This document shows positions 19,201 through 27,409 of a DNA stretch of 64,000 nucleotides, one piece after another. The notes under the pieces are model-generated. The model ran no database searches and had not been told where the DNA came from. It worked only from the letters and a program-made list of their open reading frames with translations. The translations under genes were made by a program, and so were the position numbers. Location: positions 1,364,001-1,428,000 of the forward strand of contig NZ_CP019698.1 in assembly GCF_002005145.1 (NCBI RefSeq), in the 5' to 3' direction. Origin of the DNA: Desulforamulus ferrireducens (GTDB taxonomy: Bacteria; Bacillota; Desulfotomaculia; Desulfotomaculales; Desulfotomaculaceae). Numbering within the stretch: position 1 is the first letter of the stretch; every line of letters begins with the position of its first letter.

Positions 19201-19939
19201 AGTGCAGCAGTTCTTGCCCCTGGAGCCCTGTGGGCTGCAAGGGGAGGTAGAAAGACGGCTCAGTTGGCGCTACCCCTTTGCCAGGGTGGCAGCAAAACCC
19301 GCTAAAACCAGCGTCACGGAGTTAAAACGACGCTTTGCTGAATTGGCTTTGCAGGAAGAAGGACTACCTCCTGGCCGACCCCAACTTAACAACAGACCGA
19401 GGTTCTTACAGCAGGATCGGGGCTTAAGCCCCACCGAGCGGGGTTCTGCCCTCCACCTGGTGATGCAGCATATCCAGCTAAGGACTGTGCCCACTGAGGA
19501 TGAAGTGAGGGAACTACTAGCCCGCTTGGTGGAACAGGAAATTCTCACAGACGAACAAGCGGCCGTCATTGAACCACGCTGGATTACTGAGTTTTTCCAA
19601 AGTCCTTTGGGGCAGCGGGTATTGCAAGGAAGAGCAGTAAAAAGGGAGTTACCTTTCAGTTTAGCAATGCCAGCCAGGGAGGTTTATCCAGAACTGCCAG
19701 AGAATGAAGAGGAGTATGTGCTGCTGCAGGGTGTAATTGACTGTCTGGTGGAGGAGAGGGATGGTTTGCTGCTGATTGATTATAAAACCGATGCAGCCAA
19801 ACCCGGTGATACAGCACCGGCTGAACGCTATCGGGAGCAAATAAATATCTACACCCGTGCGGTGGAGGAAATCTTAGATAAAAAGGTAAAGGAAAGGGCT
19901 ATCTACCTGTTTGCCAACGGGGAGACAGTGTATTTGTAG
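16211..19939 (+). CDS. addA: AddA, helicase-nuclease subunit A
   Basis: The ATG at 16211 (MSDKKWTDEQLAAITKRDSN) is preferred over a GTG three codons earlier. The protein is about 1242 residues and has UvrD-type SF1 helicase motifs: AAAAGAGKT at 24-32 (Walker A), VDEYQDIN with D404-E405 (Walker B) and MSIHKSKGLEFPVVFVAGL (motif V region). The C-terminal RecB-like nuclease has LLIDYKTD with D1190 and K1192. It partners AddB in double-strand break repair. All key residues are present and nothing appears broken. Confidence 0.97.
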   Translation: MSDKKWTDEQLAAITKRDSNLLVAAAAGAGKTAVLVERIIQRITDPERPVDVDQLLIVTFTNAAATEMRERIGQALGKALNENPHSKRLAKQLTMLNRASITTLHSFCLEIVRRYFYLLDLDPAFRIADDIEAELLRLEVLEALFEERYQREESDLFTTLVDLYGGQRDDSKLQELVLGLYRFASSNPRPQAWLQRLAEDFYLPEDLAIDRLPWMERIKEAIEEEMGSILSLLRQAAWLAQQPGGPAPYMKTLQANILEIESRQNCRQASWDKLYRSFTSLDWGKLSACRGNDFDDGLKNKAKALREKAKDKFEDLKKTYFSAAPEVMLADLRSLYPLVKELTSLTQEFIHNYQRKKQAKGLVDFTDLEHFCLSILQQQEADGTLTPSPIAQELKQRYVEVLVDEYQDINAVQETVLQLVSQPANRFMVGDVKQSIYRFRLAEPGLFLGKYLRYGVADNTEGRLIELSKNFRSRRSVVDAVNFVFRQIMTEAAAEIDYNAKAELKCGASYPAEAGIHTAEGAVELHILDRKDLGHEDYPVVAEDEREQSGQSDEQEDLNKDQCEARLVGRRILELVQGTDTTPPLNVWDSHLKKYRPVTFRDMVILLRATSGRANIFLEELRNLGIPAYGELGTGYFDEVEVETFLSLLKIIDNPRQDVPLAAVLRSPMVGLTAAELGEIKLHHPTGDFYDAVLAASQAADELGKRLSEFLKQLEAWRSQARRGSLADLIWQLYRETGYYDYVGGLLGGTQRQANLRVLYHRARQFEATAFRGLFRFLRFVERLKNSAKDLGAARALSENEDVVRIMSIHKSKGLEFPVVFVAGLGNKFNLQDTYKDMLMHKEMGLGPQIINLSTRVSYPSLPKQLIKQQIRKESVAEEMRVLYVALTRAREKLVLVGSVANLAKSLEKWSTFAGQAGWALPTAELTAANNNLDWLGPAVLRHRDGQHLLCLSGSDIKPSPEVAGDPSRWQIYCTHVSELQNLTPDNPAQVAALLEKVQQFLPLEPCGLQGEVERRLSWRYPFARVAAKPAKTSVTELKRRFAELALQEEGLPPGRPQLNNRPRFLQQDRGLSPTERGSALHLVMQHIQLRTVPTEDEVRELLARLVEQEILTDEQAAVIEPRWITEFFQSPLGQRVLQGRAVKRELPFSLAMPAREVYPELPENEEEYVLLQGVIDCLVEERDGLLLIDYKTDAAKPGDTAPAERYREQINIYTRAVEEILDKKVKERAIYLFANGETVYL

Positions 19940-19942
19940 GAT

Positions 19943-20536
19943 ATGCAACAGGAAAGCAAAAAAATAATTTTAAAGGCAGCTTATCTGTCGCAATTGTTGA
20001 TTCTATTTTGCGGCATGTTGGCCCTGTGGTTTTTCTATGTACGTCAAGGCATTGGCTGGCAGACAATTTATCAATGGGGCAGCGTTGGTCTTGTTTTAGG
20101 CTATGGCACCCTCATGGCAGCTATTTTAGTCTTAATGCAGATTTTGTTGGCAACCCTGGTGCCCCACCACCTTTTGTTGGACGACGGCACCAACAGGGTG
20201 CTATATTCCTTTTCCTATCCCAACATCCTATTATTAATGGGTTTAGGAGCCTTTGCGGAGGAAACCCTGTTTCGGGCGGCCATGCAGCCCAAGCTGGGTA
20301 TTTTACTCACCAGTGTCTTGTTTGCCCTGATCCATGTGAGATATCTGAAAAAATGGGTTTTACTGCTGGGAACGGTTGTTATGAGCATGGCCCTGGGCTG
20401 GCTTTACCAAAAAACCCAAATCATCTGGGCGCCCATTTGGGCACATTTTTTAGTCAATGTGACCATGATTTGTTTTGGTAAGCGGGGTTTGTTTGTGCCG
20501 CAGGATACTCCCCAGTCCAGTAGCGACTGTCAATAA
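19943..20536 (+). CDS. CPBP family intramembrane protease
   Basis: A 197-residue protein with about five hydrophobic segments. The CPBP (Abi, Rce1-like) motifs are present: E106-E107 in EETLFR and H131 in FALIHVRYL, plus a C-terminal PIWAHFLVN segment carrying the last His. Members are glutamate/histidine-type membrane proteases; the substrate here is unknown. It starts 4 nt after the addA stop, so it is probably cotranscribed, although functional coupling to DNA repair is not implied. Confidence 0.85.
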   Translation: MQQESKKIILKAAYLSQLLILFCGMLALWFFYVRQGIGWQTIYQWGSVGLVLGYGTLMAAILVLMQILLATLVPHHLLLDDGTNRVLYSFSYPNILLLMGLGAFAEETLFRAAMQPKLGILLTSVLFALIHVRYLKKWVLLLGTVVMSMALGWLYQKTQIIWAPIWAHFLVNVTMICFGKRGLFVPQDTPQSSSDCQ

Positions 20537-20632
20537 CTGTGACTAAAAATTTAATCAATTGTTTCTTCTAACTTAGGAGGAAATTTCACAAAGTTGCAGA
20601 ATAAGAAATAATAAGTGAACTTTCCAGGTGTT

Positions 20633-20673
20633 TGTCAGATCTTTTGCTTCCCGGCGAGGTCTGACATTTTTTT
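20633..20673. terminator. Terminator between convergent genes
   Basis: TGTCAGATC (20633-20641) pairs with GGTCTGACA (20658-20666), followed by TTTTTTTG on the plus strand. It lies between the CPBP gene and the convergent hexokinase gene. Confidence 0.8.
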
Positions 20674-20675
20674 GT

Positions 20676-21962
20676 TTATGCACCGCAGCTGGCAGCGGCT
20701 ATGGCTGCACCTGTTCCTGACCCATCTTTAACCAATCCCAGGGAAATCCTCGCCACTTTTTCTCCTAAAATATCCACCAGGGACTGCTTGATATGCTCCT
20801 GATAAGAGGGCATTTTTTCAAATAAGGAACCATCCACAGCGATAAAATGCTGGCGGTTCAGTTCTGGGTCCATATGCTTGAGCACACCGGCATAGGTAGC
20901 TGCCACTAATTTAGCAGAGCGGGTAGTGACCAATTCTGCCACCATCCGAAGCGCAGCACAATTATCCTGGCTAGGTTTTAGCTCAGGGCAGTTCTGCTGC
21001 AGCCAGGAGCTAATAACAGTAAACTGTTTGCTATGATCGCCCAGAAAAGTTGCCAGATCCTGAGTTTTTAAGGAGTAAGGTGGCAGGAGCTGGGGCTGGT
21101 CCCAGAGATCTAACAGGATTAAGCGGGCCAGTTCTCCTAAATATTGCCCGGCAACGGCTTTTTCCAATAGCTGTTGGCCGGGTTTTTCACTGGCTTGATC
21201 CAGGGCGATATCGTAAGGGGTCAGAGGAATGCCATGAAAGTTGCCGGATTCCAGATTAATAATCATGGGTTCTCCGGTGGAGGGTTCCTGTGGTTCCAAG
21301 TAACAGGTATTGTGCCCGGTGCCACAAATGGAACCAATGCTGGCCTGGGGATACCGGTAAGCTGCTGTCAGTAGTGTGCCGGTGGTATCATTAATTATGG
21401 CAGTTGGTTTTACCTGGTGTAAGTTCTTACGAATTAAGGCTGCCTCCAATAACGAGGTAATTTCCTGACCTTCCATGCCGGCGGTTTTAATTTCCTTGGT
21501 CCAACTGAGCAGAACAGCCCGGTTGGCAGTTAATTGTTCACTGGGAAAGGAAAAGGTATGACCCAGTAGATAAGGGCGGTTGTCTTCCAACAGTTCTCCC
21601 AGCTGAGAGGCAATAAAATCAAACAAATCCTCAGCATTGGCCAGGGAAGAGGTATAATCATAAAAACCAGCCGGTTCTTTGAGGGGAAAGGAGCGTTGGA
21701 CCTTAATCCTGGTATTACCCGAGCCTAATAGTTCCACCAGTTGCAGACGAATATTGGTGCCGCCGAAATCGATGGTTATATATTGTCCTTTTTCCTGACC
21801 GGTGGGTTTTGAGAGATAAGATCGGAGCATTTTGAGGGAACCCTTACCGCCCAGACCTGCTGTCATTTCTTGCTTAAATTGCTCTGCAATTGCCGTTAGC
21901 TCTGCCGCTGTGGGTAAGAACAGCCTGGTTAAAGTTTGTATTTTTTCACTAAATCTAGTCAT
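20676..21962 (-). CDS. Eukaryotic-type hexokinase
   Basis: A 428-residue protein from the ATG at 21962, which has AGGGG at good spacing; a GTG two codons upstream is possible. It phosphorylates hexoses with ATP. The motifs are those of the eukaryotic hexokinase fold: phosphate-1 DFGGTNIR (65-72), GHTFSFPSEQ (134-143), LSWTKEI (152-158), NDTTGTLL (191-198, with the catalytic Asp), GTGHNTCYLEP and C-terminal LVKDGSGTGAA. The LSWTK and NDTTGTLL motifs are those of yeast/animal-type enzymes, not of the ROK or GlcK families usual in bacteria. The gene stands alone with its own terminator. Confidence 0.88.
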   Translation of the reverse strand: MTRFSEKIQTLTRLFLPTAAELTAIAEQFKQEMTAGLGGKGSLKMLRSYLSKPTGQEKGQYITIDFGGTNIRLQLVELLGSGNTRIKVQRSFPLKEPAGFYDYTSSLANAEDLFDFIASQLGELLEDNRPYLLGHTFSFPSEQLTANRAVLLSWTKEIKTAGMEGQEITSLLEAALIRKNLHQVKPTAIINDTTGTLLTAAYRYPQASIGSICGTGHNTCYLEPQEPSTGEPMIINLESGNFHGIPLTPYDIALDQASEKPGQQLLEKAVAGQYLGELARLILLDLWDQPQLLPPYSLKTQDLATFLGDHSKQFTVISSWLQQNCPELKPSQDNCAALRMVAELVTTRSAKLVAATYAGVLKHMDPELNRQHFIAVDGSLFEKMPSYQEHIKQSLVDILGEKVARISLGLVKDGSGTGAAIAAASCGA

Positions 21963-22048
21963 GTTCACAACCCCTAGTTAGTTTAAGCAATGAAGTGGCT
22001 TTTCCTTATTATACCTGAAACCAATAGCTTGTTCTAATGATATAAAAG

Positions 22049-22067
22049 TGATATCATATGTATATCA
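22049..22067. promoter_or_regulatory. Palindrome upstream of the SPFH gene, possible operator
   Basis: TGATAT-N7-ATATCA is a perfect inverted repeat about 30 bp before the SPFH start, with another TGATATA at 22038-22044. A ribbon-helix-helix protein is encoded just downstream, so autoregulation is possible but unproven. Confidence 0.35.
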
Positions 22068-22097
22068 AATTAATATTTGTTTTAAGGAGGTTTGCAG

Positions 22098-22943
22098 ATG
22101 ACAGAAAGAAATGCTTTTAAGATGAATGGTTTTCTTGTCCTCCTACTGATGCTAATGTTAGTTGCCGGTGCCATCTATTTCTTTATTAATTTACAGTTCA
22201 TTATTATTGGTATACTGATGGTCTTGCTGGCAGTTGTTCTCCTAAGCGGCATGTTAATTGTTCAGCCCAACCAGGCTAAGGCCATTACTTTTTTTGGACG
22301 CTATCTGGGCAGTATTAGGGAGGCAGGCATTTGGTTTACAGTACCCTTTTCCATCAGTAAAAAGGTATCCTTGCGAGTGCGAAATTTTAACAGCGCTAAA
22401 TTAAAGGTTAACGATGTGGAAGGCAATCCCATAGAAATTGCCGCTGTCATAGTTTTTAAGGTGGTTGATTCCGCCAAGGCTTTATTTGATGTCGATAACT
22501 ATGAACAGTTTGTGGAAATACAAAGTGAAACTGCCCTGCGCCATGTGGCCACTAAATATCCTTATGATAACTTTCATGATGAGGGTTATTCATTACGGGG
22601 CAACACCGAGGAAATTGCTGCTGAACTGGCCAAAGAGCTACAATCCCGCTTAACTGTGTCCGGAGTGGAAGTATTGGAAGCCCGTCTTACCCACTTAGCC
22701 TACGCCACTGAAATAGCCAGTGCTATGCTGCAACGGCAACAGGCTGCTGCCATTATAGCTGCCCGACAAAAAATTGTGGAAGGTGCTGTGGGTATGGCTC
22801 AGATGGCCATTGACAAACTGCAACAGGAAGGCACCGTTGAACTGGATGAAGAACGTAAAGTAACCATGATTAATAATTTAATGGTGGCAATTGTATCTGA
22901 TAAGGCGGCACAGCCCGTTATCAATGCAGGAAGCCTGTATTAG
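22098..22943 (+). CDS. SPFH/band 7 membrane protein
   Basis: ATG at 22098 follows AAGGAGGTTTGCAG. The 281-residue product has two N-terminal hydrophobic segments (about residues 10-30 and 32-52), then a band 7 domain (IVQPNQAKAITFFGRYLGSI, GIWFTVPFSISKKVSLRVRN, IPIEIAA-like strand, ALRHVATKYPYD) and a helical tail rich in Ala and Gln (LQRQQAAAIIAARQKIVEGA). Such proteins form membrane scaffolds of the stomatin/prohibitin type. It ends 13 nt before the ribbon-helix-helix gene and is probably cotranscribed with it. Confidence 0.88.
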   Translation: MTERNAFKMNGFLVLLLMLMLVAGAIYFFINLQFIIIGILMVLLAVVLLSGMLIVQPNQAKAITFFGRYLGSIREAGIWFTVPFSISKKVSLRVRNFNSAKLKVNDVEGNPIEIAAVIVFKVVDSAKALFDVDNYEQFVEIQSETALRHVATKYPYDNFHDEGYSLRGNTEEIAAELAKELQSRLTVSGVEVLEARLTHLAYATEIASAMLQRQQAAAIIAARQKIVEGAVGMAQMAIDKLQQEGTVELDEERKVTMINNLMVAIVSDKAAQPVINAGSLY

Positions 22944-22956
22944 CAGGTGATCCGTT

Positions 22957-23139
22957 GTGCCACCGAAAAAGAGTTTTCCCTTAAGGATTGACCCTAAATT
23001 ATATGGACAATTAGAAAAATGGGCTGCGGATGAATTCCGCAGTGTCAATGCCCACATAGAATTTCTCCTACGGGAAGCAGTTAGACGAGCGGGTAGACTG
23101 CCCAAAGAGGAGCCTCAACAGAAAGAGCAAGACTCTTAA
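22957..23139 (+). CDS. Small Arc-like ribbon-helix-helix protein
   Basis: A 60-residue protein with GTG start. [20 protein letters not shown] and [20 protein letters not shown] match the strand-helix-helix pattern of Arc/MetJ-type DNA-binding proteins. I recall similar small proteins beside SPFH genes in other Firmicutes. It may regulate its own operon through the palindrome at 22049-22067. There is no adjacent toxin-like gene, so a toxin-antitoxin role is not supported. Confidence 0.75.
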   Translation: MPPKKSFPLRIDPKLYGQLEKWAADEFRSVNAHIEFLLREAVRRAGRLPKEEPQQKEQDS

Positions 23140-23171
23140 TGAAATTAATAATATCTTGGGTATGAACATAA

Positions 23172-23207
23172 AAGTGTCGCATAACTACGGTTTTGCGGCA
23201 CTTTTTT
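23172..23207. terminator. Terminator after SPFH-RHH operon
   Basis: AAGTGTCGCA pairs with TGCGGCACTT across a TAACTACGGTTT loop, followed by TTTTTT. It is a member of the AGTGTCGC-stem set and abuts composite repeat copy B. Confidence 0.8.
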
Positions 23208-23526
23208 GGCCATCGGCCATCAGCCATCAGCCATCGGCCATCAGCCATCGGCTTGGTTGGATTAAACCCGATACTCGTACACATTCCCTGTAGTGGGGAT
23301 TTTATTTGAGCCCCCTCAGTGAGGGGGCTGGCGCGCAGCGACTGGGGGAGTTTACAGGGTTTTATCCTCGACTCCCTCCGGCGGCTGCGCTGCCACCTCC
23401 CCAAAGGGAGGTCAAAAAAGGCCAATGGCCAAGAGCCAAAGGCTAAAGGCCAGAAGCCAATGGCTTACGGCCTCTGGCCTAAGGCCCAAAAGCCGAAGGC
23501 CGACGGCTGATGGCCGATGGCCAATA
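23205..23526. repeat. Composite intergenic repeat, copy B (longest)
   Basis: The left arm is a run of CCATCGGCCATCAGCCATC-type units (23208-23253). The right arm ends with the inverse, GACGGCTGATGGCCGATGGC (23500-23522). The core at 23309-23412 holds GCCCCCTCAGTGAGGGGGC, CGCAGCGACTGGGGGAGTTT and CTCCCTCCGGCGGCTGCGCT. The right arm is long, with further units such as GGCCAATGGCC and GGCCTCTGGCC. Nothing here codes for protein. Confidence 0.8.
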
Positions 23527-23662
23527 CGCATCATCCCCTAAATTGCGCAACAACCATATTTTTCTATATATGTGCTAAAGTTGAAGAAGGAGAATGGGCT
23601 GCCAAAGAGAAACAAGTTACAAATTGTTGCGGATATACCAAAATTACAAAGGAGGTAAAGAT

Positions 23663-24265
23663 ATGACCAAGGTAGAGGAAGGTTATAAGCAAAGATATAA
23701 AGCAGGCAATACCCCCTGGGATATTGGCAGACCTGAATCTAATCTTATTCAGACGGTTACTGCTATGGACATCAAACCCTGTAAAGCACTGGAAATAGGT
23801 TGTGGGACCGGCACAAACTCTCTGTGGCTGGCCCAGCAAAATTTTGATGTGGTTGGTATTGATACTTCCGAGATGGCCATACAGCAGGCGATGGAGAAGG
23901 CTGCCCAGGATAATATCAAGTGTACCTTTGTTGTCAGTGATATCTTTACCAACAAAATTGCAGGAGCCCCCTTTGGCTTTGCCTTTGACAGAGGTTGTTT
24001 TCATTCCTTTAATACGGATGAAGAAAGGATGAATTTTGCTGAGAAAGTGGCTAGTCTTTTAGAAAAGGACGGTTTGTGGCTTAGTCTATTAGGCAACGCT
24101 GATGAAAAACGCCCTTTCCCTGGGCCACCACAGCGCACCGCCAGGGATATTGTTAACTCCGTGGAACCCTACTTCGAGATACTTTCTCTGGTTTCCGGAC
24201 ATTTTGAATCTAACCATCCCAGTCCACCCAGAGCTTGGGTTTGTCTGATGCGCAAAAGAGCTTAG
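23663..24265 (+). CDS. Class I SAM-dependent methyltransferase
   Basis: The start chosen is the ATG at 23663 (MTKVEEGYKQRYKAGNTPWD) because AAAGGAGG is positioned correctly; a longer frame begins 69 nt upstream without one. The 200-residue protein has a Rossmann methyltransferase core: motif I ALEIGCGTGTNSLWLA, motif II VVGIDTSEMAIQQA and the FDRGCFHSF segment. NTPWDIGRPES near the start is typical of TehB/thiopurine methyltransferase-like enzymes. The substrate is unknown. The gene is monocistronic, between a repeat and a terminator. Confidence 0.85.
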   Translation: MTKVEEGYKQRYKAGNTPWDIGRPESNLIQTVTAMDIKPCKALEIGCGTGTNSLWLAQQNFDVVGIDTSEMAIQQAMEKAAQDNIKCTFVVSDIFTNKIAGAPFGFAFDRGCFHSFNTDEERMNFAEKVASLLEKDGLWLSLLGNADEKRPFPGPPQRTARDIVNSVEPYFEILSLVSGHFESNHPSPPRAWVCLMRKRA

Positions 24266-24284
24266 AAATATATTAATACCTTAC

Positions 24285-24336
24285 AAGACTCCCATCGTAT
24301 TTCTTATCTCAAAAGCGATGGAGGGTCTTGTTTTTT
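24285..24336 (+). terminator. Terminator after methyltransferase gene
   Basis: AAGACTCCCATCG (24285-24297) pairs with CGATGGAGGGTCTT (24316-24329), followed by GTTTTTT. Confidence 0.85.
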
Positions 24337-24422
24337 ATATTTAGACCATAGAGGATTATGATAACTCTGCTGGAATTAAGAAAGGTTAGGATTTTCTAAA
24401 GTGGATGAGCGGGAGGATTAAG

Positions 24423-26189
24423 ATGCTAGAAAAATACCGTCTGCCCATCTTGGCAGCAATTGGCGGCGGCTTGATTTTTGCGGCTGCACTGTACTGGGGA
24501 GAGATGTTCTATAAGGTATATGACCCTGAGTGGTATTTAGGTTTACATATAATGATGGAGTTTTTAAGCTCAGCTGTAACACTGGCCATCTTTGGTGTAT
24601 GTCTGAACACCAAAAGAGACAGGGCAATTGTCGAGAATTTTAATCTGGAACACTATCTCCTGGGTTTTTTTATTTTTCTTGCCGGCTCCATCGATGTTTT
24701 TCATACCTTATCCTATCAAGGGATGCCAAGTTTTTTAGCCCCATCGGATGCCAATCGCGCCACCACCCTTTGGGTTAGTGCCCGCCTGGTATTTGCCATA
24801 GGTTTATGGATTAGTCTTTTATATCCTAAGCATTTAGGATCAGCCAACAACAAGAACCTTAATTATCTGTTTATGGCAGGCGTAATGATAACGGGAGGCA
24901 TAATTTACCTAACCTATGTTCACCCCTCGCTGCTACCACCCATGTACGACCAAGGACAGACAAAAATTAAAATTCAACTGGAATACCTGGTCTCTATTTC
25001 CTATTTCCTGACAGCAGTTTTATTGTTATACCGCATCAGAGGTAGTAAGAACCAAAATTATAGTGTACTGGCAGCGGCTTTGTTACTATCGGTATGGAGT
25101 GAACTATCCTTTACCCTTTACGCCAGTGTTTATGATATTTTTAATCTGCTGGGCCATTTATTCAAGGTTGCTGCTTATGCTTGTATCTTTCAGGCTATTT
25201 TTGTCTACTCGGTGCGCTACCCATACCGGGTGTTAGTGGAAACCCAAGAGAAACTAAGAGAGAGTGAAAAGATTGCAGCTTTAAACAAAGAACTGGCAGC
25301 GGCTCAGTTAAAGCTTAAAGTTAGCAATGAGGAGTTGCTGGCTACCAACGAAGAATTAACTGCCATCAATGAGGAATTATCTGCCATGCAAGAGGCTCTA
25401 CAAAAGCAAAATATAGAGCTAAAGCAAGCCCATCTTGCCTTGGCCCAGGCAAAGGAAGATGCTGAAGCAGCAAATCGACTGAAAAGCGCTTTTCTGGCTA
25501 ACATGAGTCATGAAATTAGAACACCCATGAATGCTATTATTGGCATGACCGACTTATTGGCTCTAACACCTTTAACTCCTAAACAACAGGAATATACCCG
25601 GGCCATTCAGGATTCTGGGCAGCACCTGCTTAATTTGATTAATGACATCTTAGATTTGTCCAAAATCGAGGCCGGTAAAATAACTTTGGAGAATATTCAT
25701 TTTAGTATTAGTTCCCTGTTAGAGGGTTCCATAAGCTCCTTTAAACCCAAGTTAATGGAAAAAAAGCTGCAAATTGAAACTGTTGTTGCTCCTGATATAC
25801 CAGATATTTTACTGGGAGACCCCCTGCGCATACGCCAAATAATTCTCAATCTAATTAGCAATGCTGTTAAATTTACCAATGAAGGGAAAATCAGCGTGGA
25901 GGTTTCGGCCATTACCTCAGGGGATCATCAAAAAGAGATAAAATTTAGTGTCAACGATACAGGGGTAGGGATAGCCCAGGAGAACATAGGATCTTTGTTT
26001 CAGCACTTTACACAGGCAGATGATTCAATCACCCGTAAATATGGTGGCACCGGCCTAGGCCTAGCTATATGTAAAGGGTTAGTAGAGCTAATGGGAGGCA
26101 CCATCGGGGTCATAAGTGAGCAGGGAAAAGGATCAACCTTTTGGTTTACCCTGCCTTTAAAACAGAATGATAGATTGGGTATTAACTAA
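24423..26189 (+). CDS. MASE3-type membrane sensor histidine kinase
   Basis: ATG at 24423 follows GGAGGATTAAG. The 588-residue protein begins with about seven membrane helices in the MASE3 pattern ([17 protein letters not shown]), continues with a coiled-coil linker of about 75 residues ([20 protein letters not shown]), then HisKA with H363 in SHEIRTPMN, and an HATPase_c domain with [33 protein letters not shown] and GGTGLGLAI. No receiver domain is attached and no response regulator is nearby, so it is an orphan kinase. The signal is unknown. Confidence 0.92.
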   Translation: MLEKYRLPILAAIGGGLIFAAALYWGEMFYKVYDPEWYLGLHIMMEFLSSAVTLAIFGVCLNTKRDRAIVENFNLEHYLLGFFIFLAGSIDVFHTLSYQGMPSFLAPSDANRATTLWVSARLVFAIGLWISLLYPKHLGSANNKNLNYLFMAGVMITGGIIYLTYVHPSLLPPMYDQGQTKIKIQLEYLVSISYFLTAVLLLYRIRGSKNQNYSVLAAALLLSVWSELSFTLYASVYDIFNLLGHLFKVAAYACIFQAIFVYSVRYPYRVLVETQEKLRESEKIAALNKELAAAQLKLKVSNEELLATNEELTAINEELSAMQEALQKQNIELKQAHLALAQAKEDAEAANRLKSAFLANMSHEIRTPMNAIIGMTDLLALTPLTPKQQEYTRAIQDSGQHLLNLINDILDLSKIEAGKITLENIHFSISSLLEGSISSFKPKLMEKKLQIETVVAPDIPDILLGDPLRIRQIILNLISNAVKFTNEGKISVEVSAITSGDHQKEIKFSVNDTGVGIAQENIGSLFQHFTQADDSITRKYGGTGLGLAICKGLVELMGGTIGVISEQGKGSTFWFTLPLKQNDRLGIN

Positions 26190-26253
26190 TGAACGGACAA
26201 CCATAACGTTAACTTCCCTTTCTTGCCAGTGAGTATTGCAAAACTACGATTTT

Positions 26254-26393
26254 GTTTTGGCCATTGGCCGTTGGCTGTTAGCCATTGGTTTGTTATTCTT
26301 GGGCCAAAGGATTTTTGTCACCCCCGAGTTTTGTAAAGCCCCCTCGGGTAGGTCAAAAAAGCCAATGGCCAATGGCTAATGGCTAACAGCCCC
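26254..26393. repeat. Composite intergenic repeat, copy C (short)
   Basis: The left arm is GGCCATTGGCCGTTGGCTG and the right arm CCAATGGCCAATGGCTAATG. The core is reduced to a CCCCCTCGGGTAGGTCAAAA remnant. Upstream, 26229-26254 holds a degenerate version of the CATAACTACGG-loop hairpin seen in copy B. Confidence 0.7.
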
Positions 26394-26410
26394 TTATTAA
26401 ACTGAAAAAA

Positions 26411-26438
26411 GGAGTATCGCTTGGCGACACTCCTTCTA
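26411..26438 (-). terminator. Terminator between convergent genes
   Basis: GGAGTATCGC (26411-26420) pairs with GCGACACTCC (26424-26433). It serves the minus-strand gene ending at 26447 and follows repeat copy C. Confidence 0.65.
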
Positions 26439-26446
26439 ACAGTTAA

Positions 26447-26890
26447 TTACTCAGGCCAACTGGCCAGGGGGGACTTGCTAAATTTAGCATCCCAAATTAC
26501 ATGGAATTTCAGATCTTCGTCTGGCGCAACCTCACCGGTTATCTTCTTATTGGCAATCATGATATCAAAGGATCCCTTAACATACTCGTCAAACAACAAC
26601 TTACCTGCGTCTTCCTTGCGAAAGGCGATGGGTAAACGCACGCCGTTTTGCCATTTCACCAGCAACAGATACATATCGGATTCTGGATCATAGGCCCAGT
26701 TGGGTGGAGCATATTCACCACCGGCTGCTACCAGGGGTTCTGTCCAAGCGGGATTTACCAGTACCATGGTGGTACGGGAATATTCTTGGCCATTTTCTTC
26801 GTAATTAAGGTCAGCCCAAGCCCCAAAATCAGGACTGTAAGCGGCGGCACCAAATTCTTTAATAATATCAAACTTTTCCTGTTCTGACAT
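26447..26890 (-). CDS. Conserved hypothetical protein (147 aa)
   Basis: A 147-residue soluble, acidic protein starting MSEQEKFDIIKEFGAAAYS, with ATG preceded by AGGAGGGTTTCT on the minus strand. It is rich in aromatic residues (PNWAYDPESDMYLLLVKWQN) and appears to be a compact mixed alpha/beta domain. There is no signal peptide or recognisable motif. No family is recognised. It shares its orientation with the small gene upstream at 26945-27226 and may be cotranscribed with it. Confidence 0.7.
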   Translation of the reverse strand: MSEQEKFDIIKEFGAAAYSPDFGAWADLNYEENGQEYSRTTMVLVNPAWTEPLVAAGGEYAPPNWAYDPESDMYLLLVKWQNGVRLPIAFRKEDAGKLLFDEYVKGSFDIMIANKKITGEVAPDEDLKFHVIWDAKFSKSPLASWPE

Positions 26891-26944
26891 AGAAACCCTC
26901 CTATAGCCATTATCAATAATTGTCCTTTGGACATTATTCCCTTG

Positions 26945-27226
26945 TTAAAACAATTCAATTTGTGTTGGTTTATTTTTAGCCCTTTCCTCTAATACTTTTT
27001 TTAAGTTAGGACTTCCTTCCCTTAACCACTTCTTAAAACCTTGGGACTGCAGGATGGTGGTAGGGTCTTTACCAGCAGTCAAACCTAGAAAGCTACCATC
27101 TAATTGCCAGATATACAAAAATGCCTTGGCAGAAGAGGGGATATACTGGATCTTGGCGATGCACCACTGGCTTTTATGCTTCCAGTAGATGTATTGTTGA
27201 TCCAATGACTGAATATCCAAAAACAT
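26945..27226 (-). CDS. Hypothetical protein (93 aa)
   Basis: The likely start is MFLDIQSLDQQYIYWKHKSQ at 27226; a frame 13 codons longer exists. Upstream on the minus strand is TTTCAGGGGGT, which is close to the ATG, so the start is uncertain. The product is short, basic and aromatic-rich, and ends RAKNKPTQIELF. That C-terminal QIELF resembles a beta-clamp-binding peptide (QxxLF type); this is a resemblance only. No family is recognised. Confidence 0.55.
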   Translation of the reverse strand: MFLDIQSLDQQYIYWKHKSQWCIAKIQYIPSSAKAFLYIWQLDGSFLGLTAGKDPTTILQSQGFKKWLREGSPNLKKVLEERAKNKPTQIELF

Positions 27227-27409
27227 ACCCCCTGAAACCTGACATCTATACCAAATTCTCCACAAATTCCTAATATCCTGTTTACAATATTACATTTTAG
27301 TTACAAAGCAGGGGATGGGTGGTTGAGGGGAGAAGGTAAATTATACTAATACGGTGCAGATTGTTGCGATAAGGATAAGGGAATTTTAATAATAACGGAG
27401 GTAATCAAA

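Noticed and set aside
20008-20481. A 157-codon plus-strand frame overlapping the CPBP gene
   Set aside because: Out-of-frame shadow without a ribosome site or hydrophobic pattern; the CPBP frame has the family motifs.
22957-23139. Antitoxin of a toxin-antitoxin pair
   Set aside because: The RHH-type protein has no adjacent toxin-like gene; its neighbour is an SPFH protein.
23208-23522. Possible CRISPR array (repeated GGCCATCAGCC units)
   Set aside because: Units are short and degenerate, there are no unique spacers of regular length, and the arms are inverted around a core; no cas genes are nearby.
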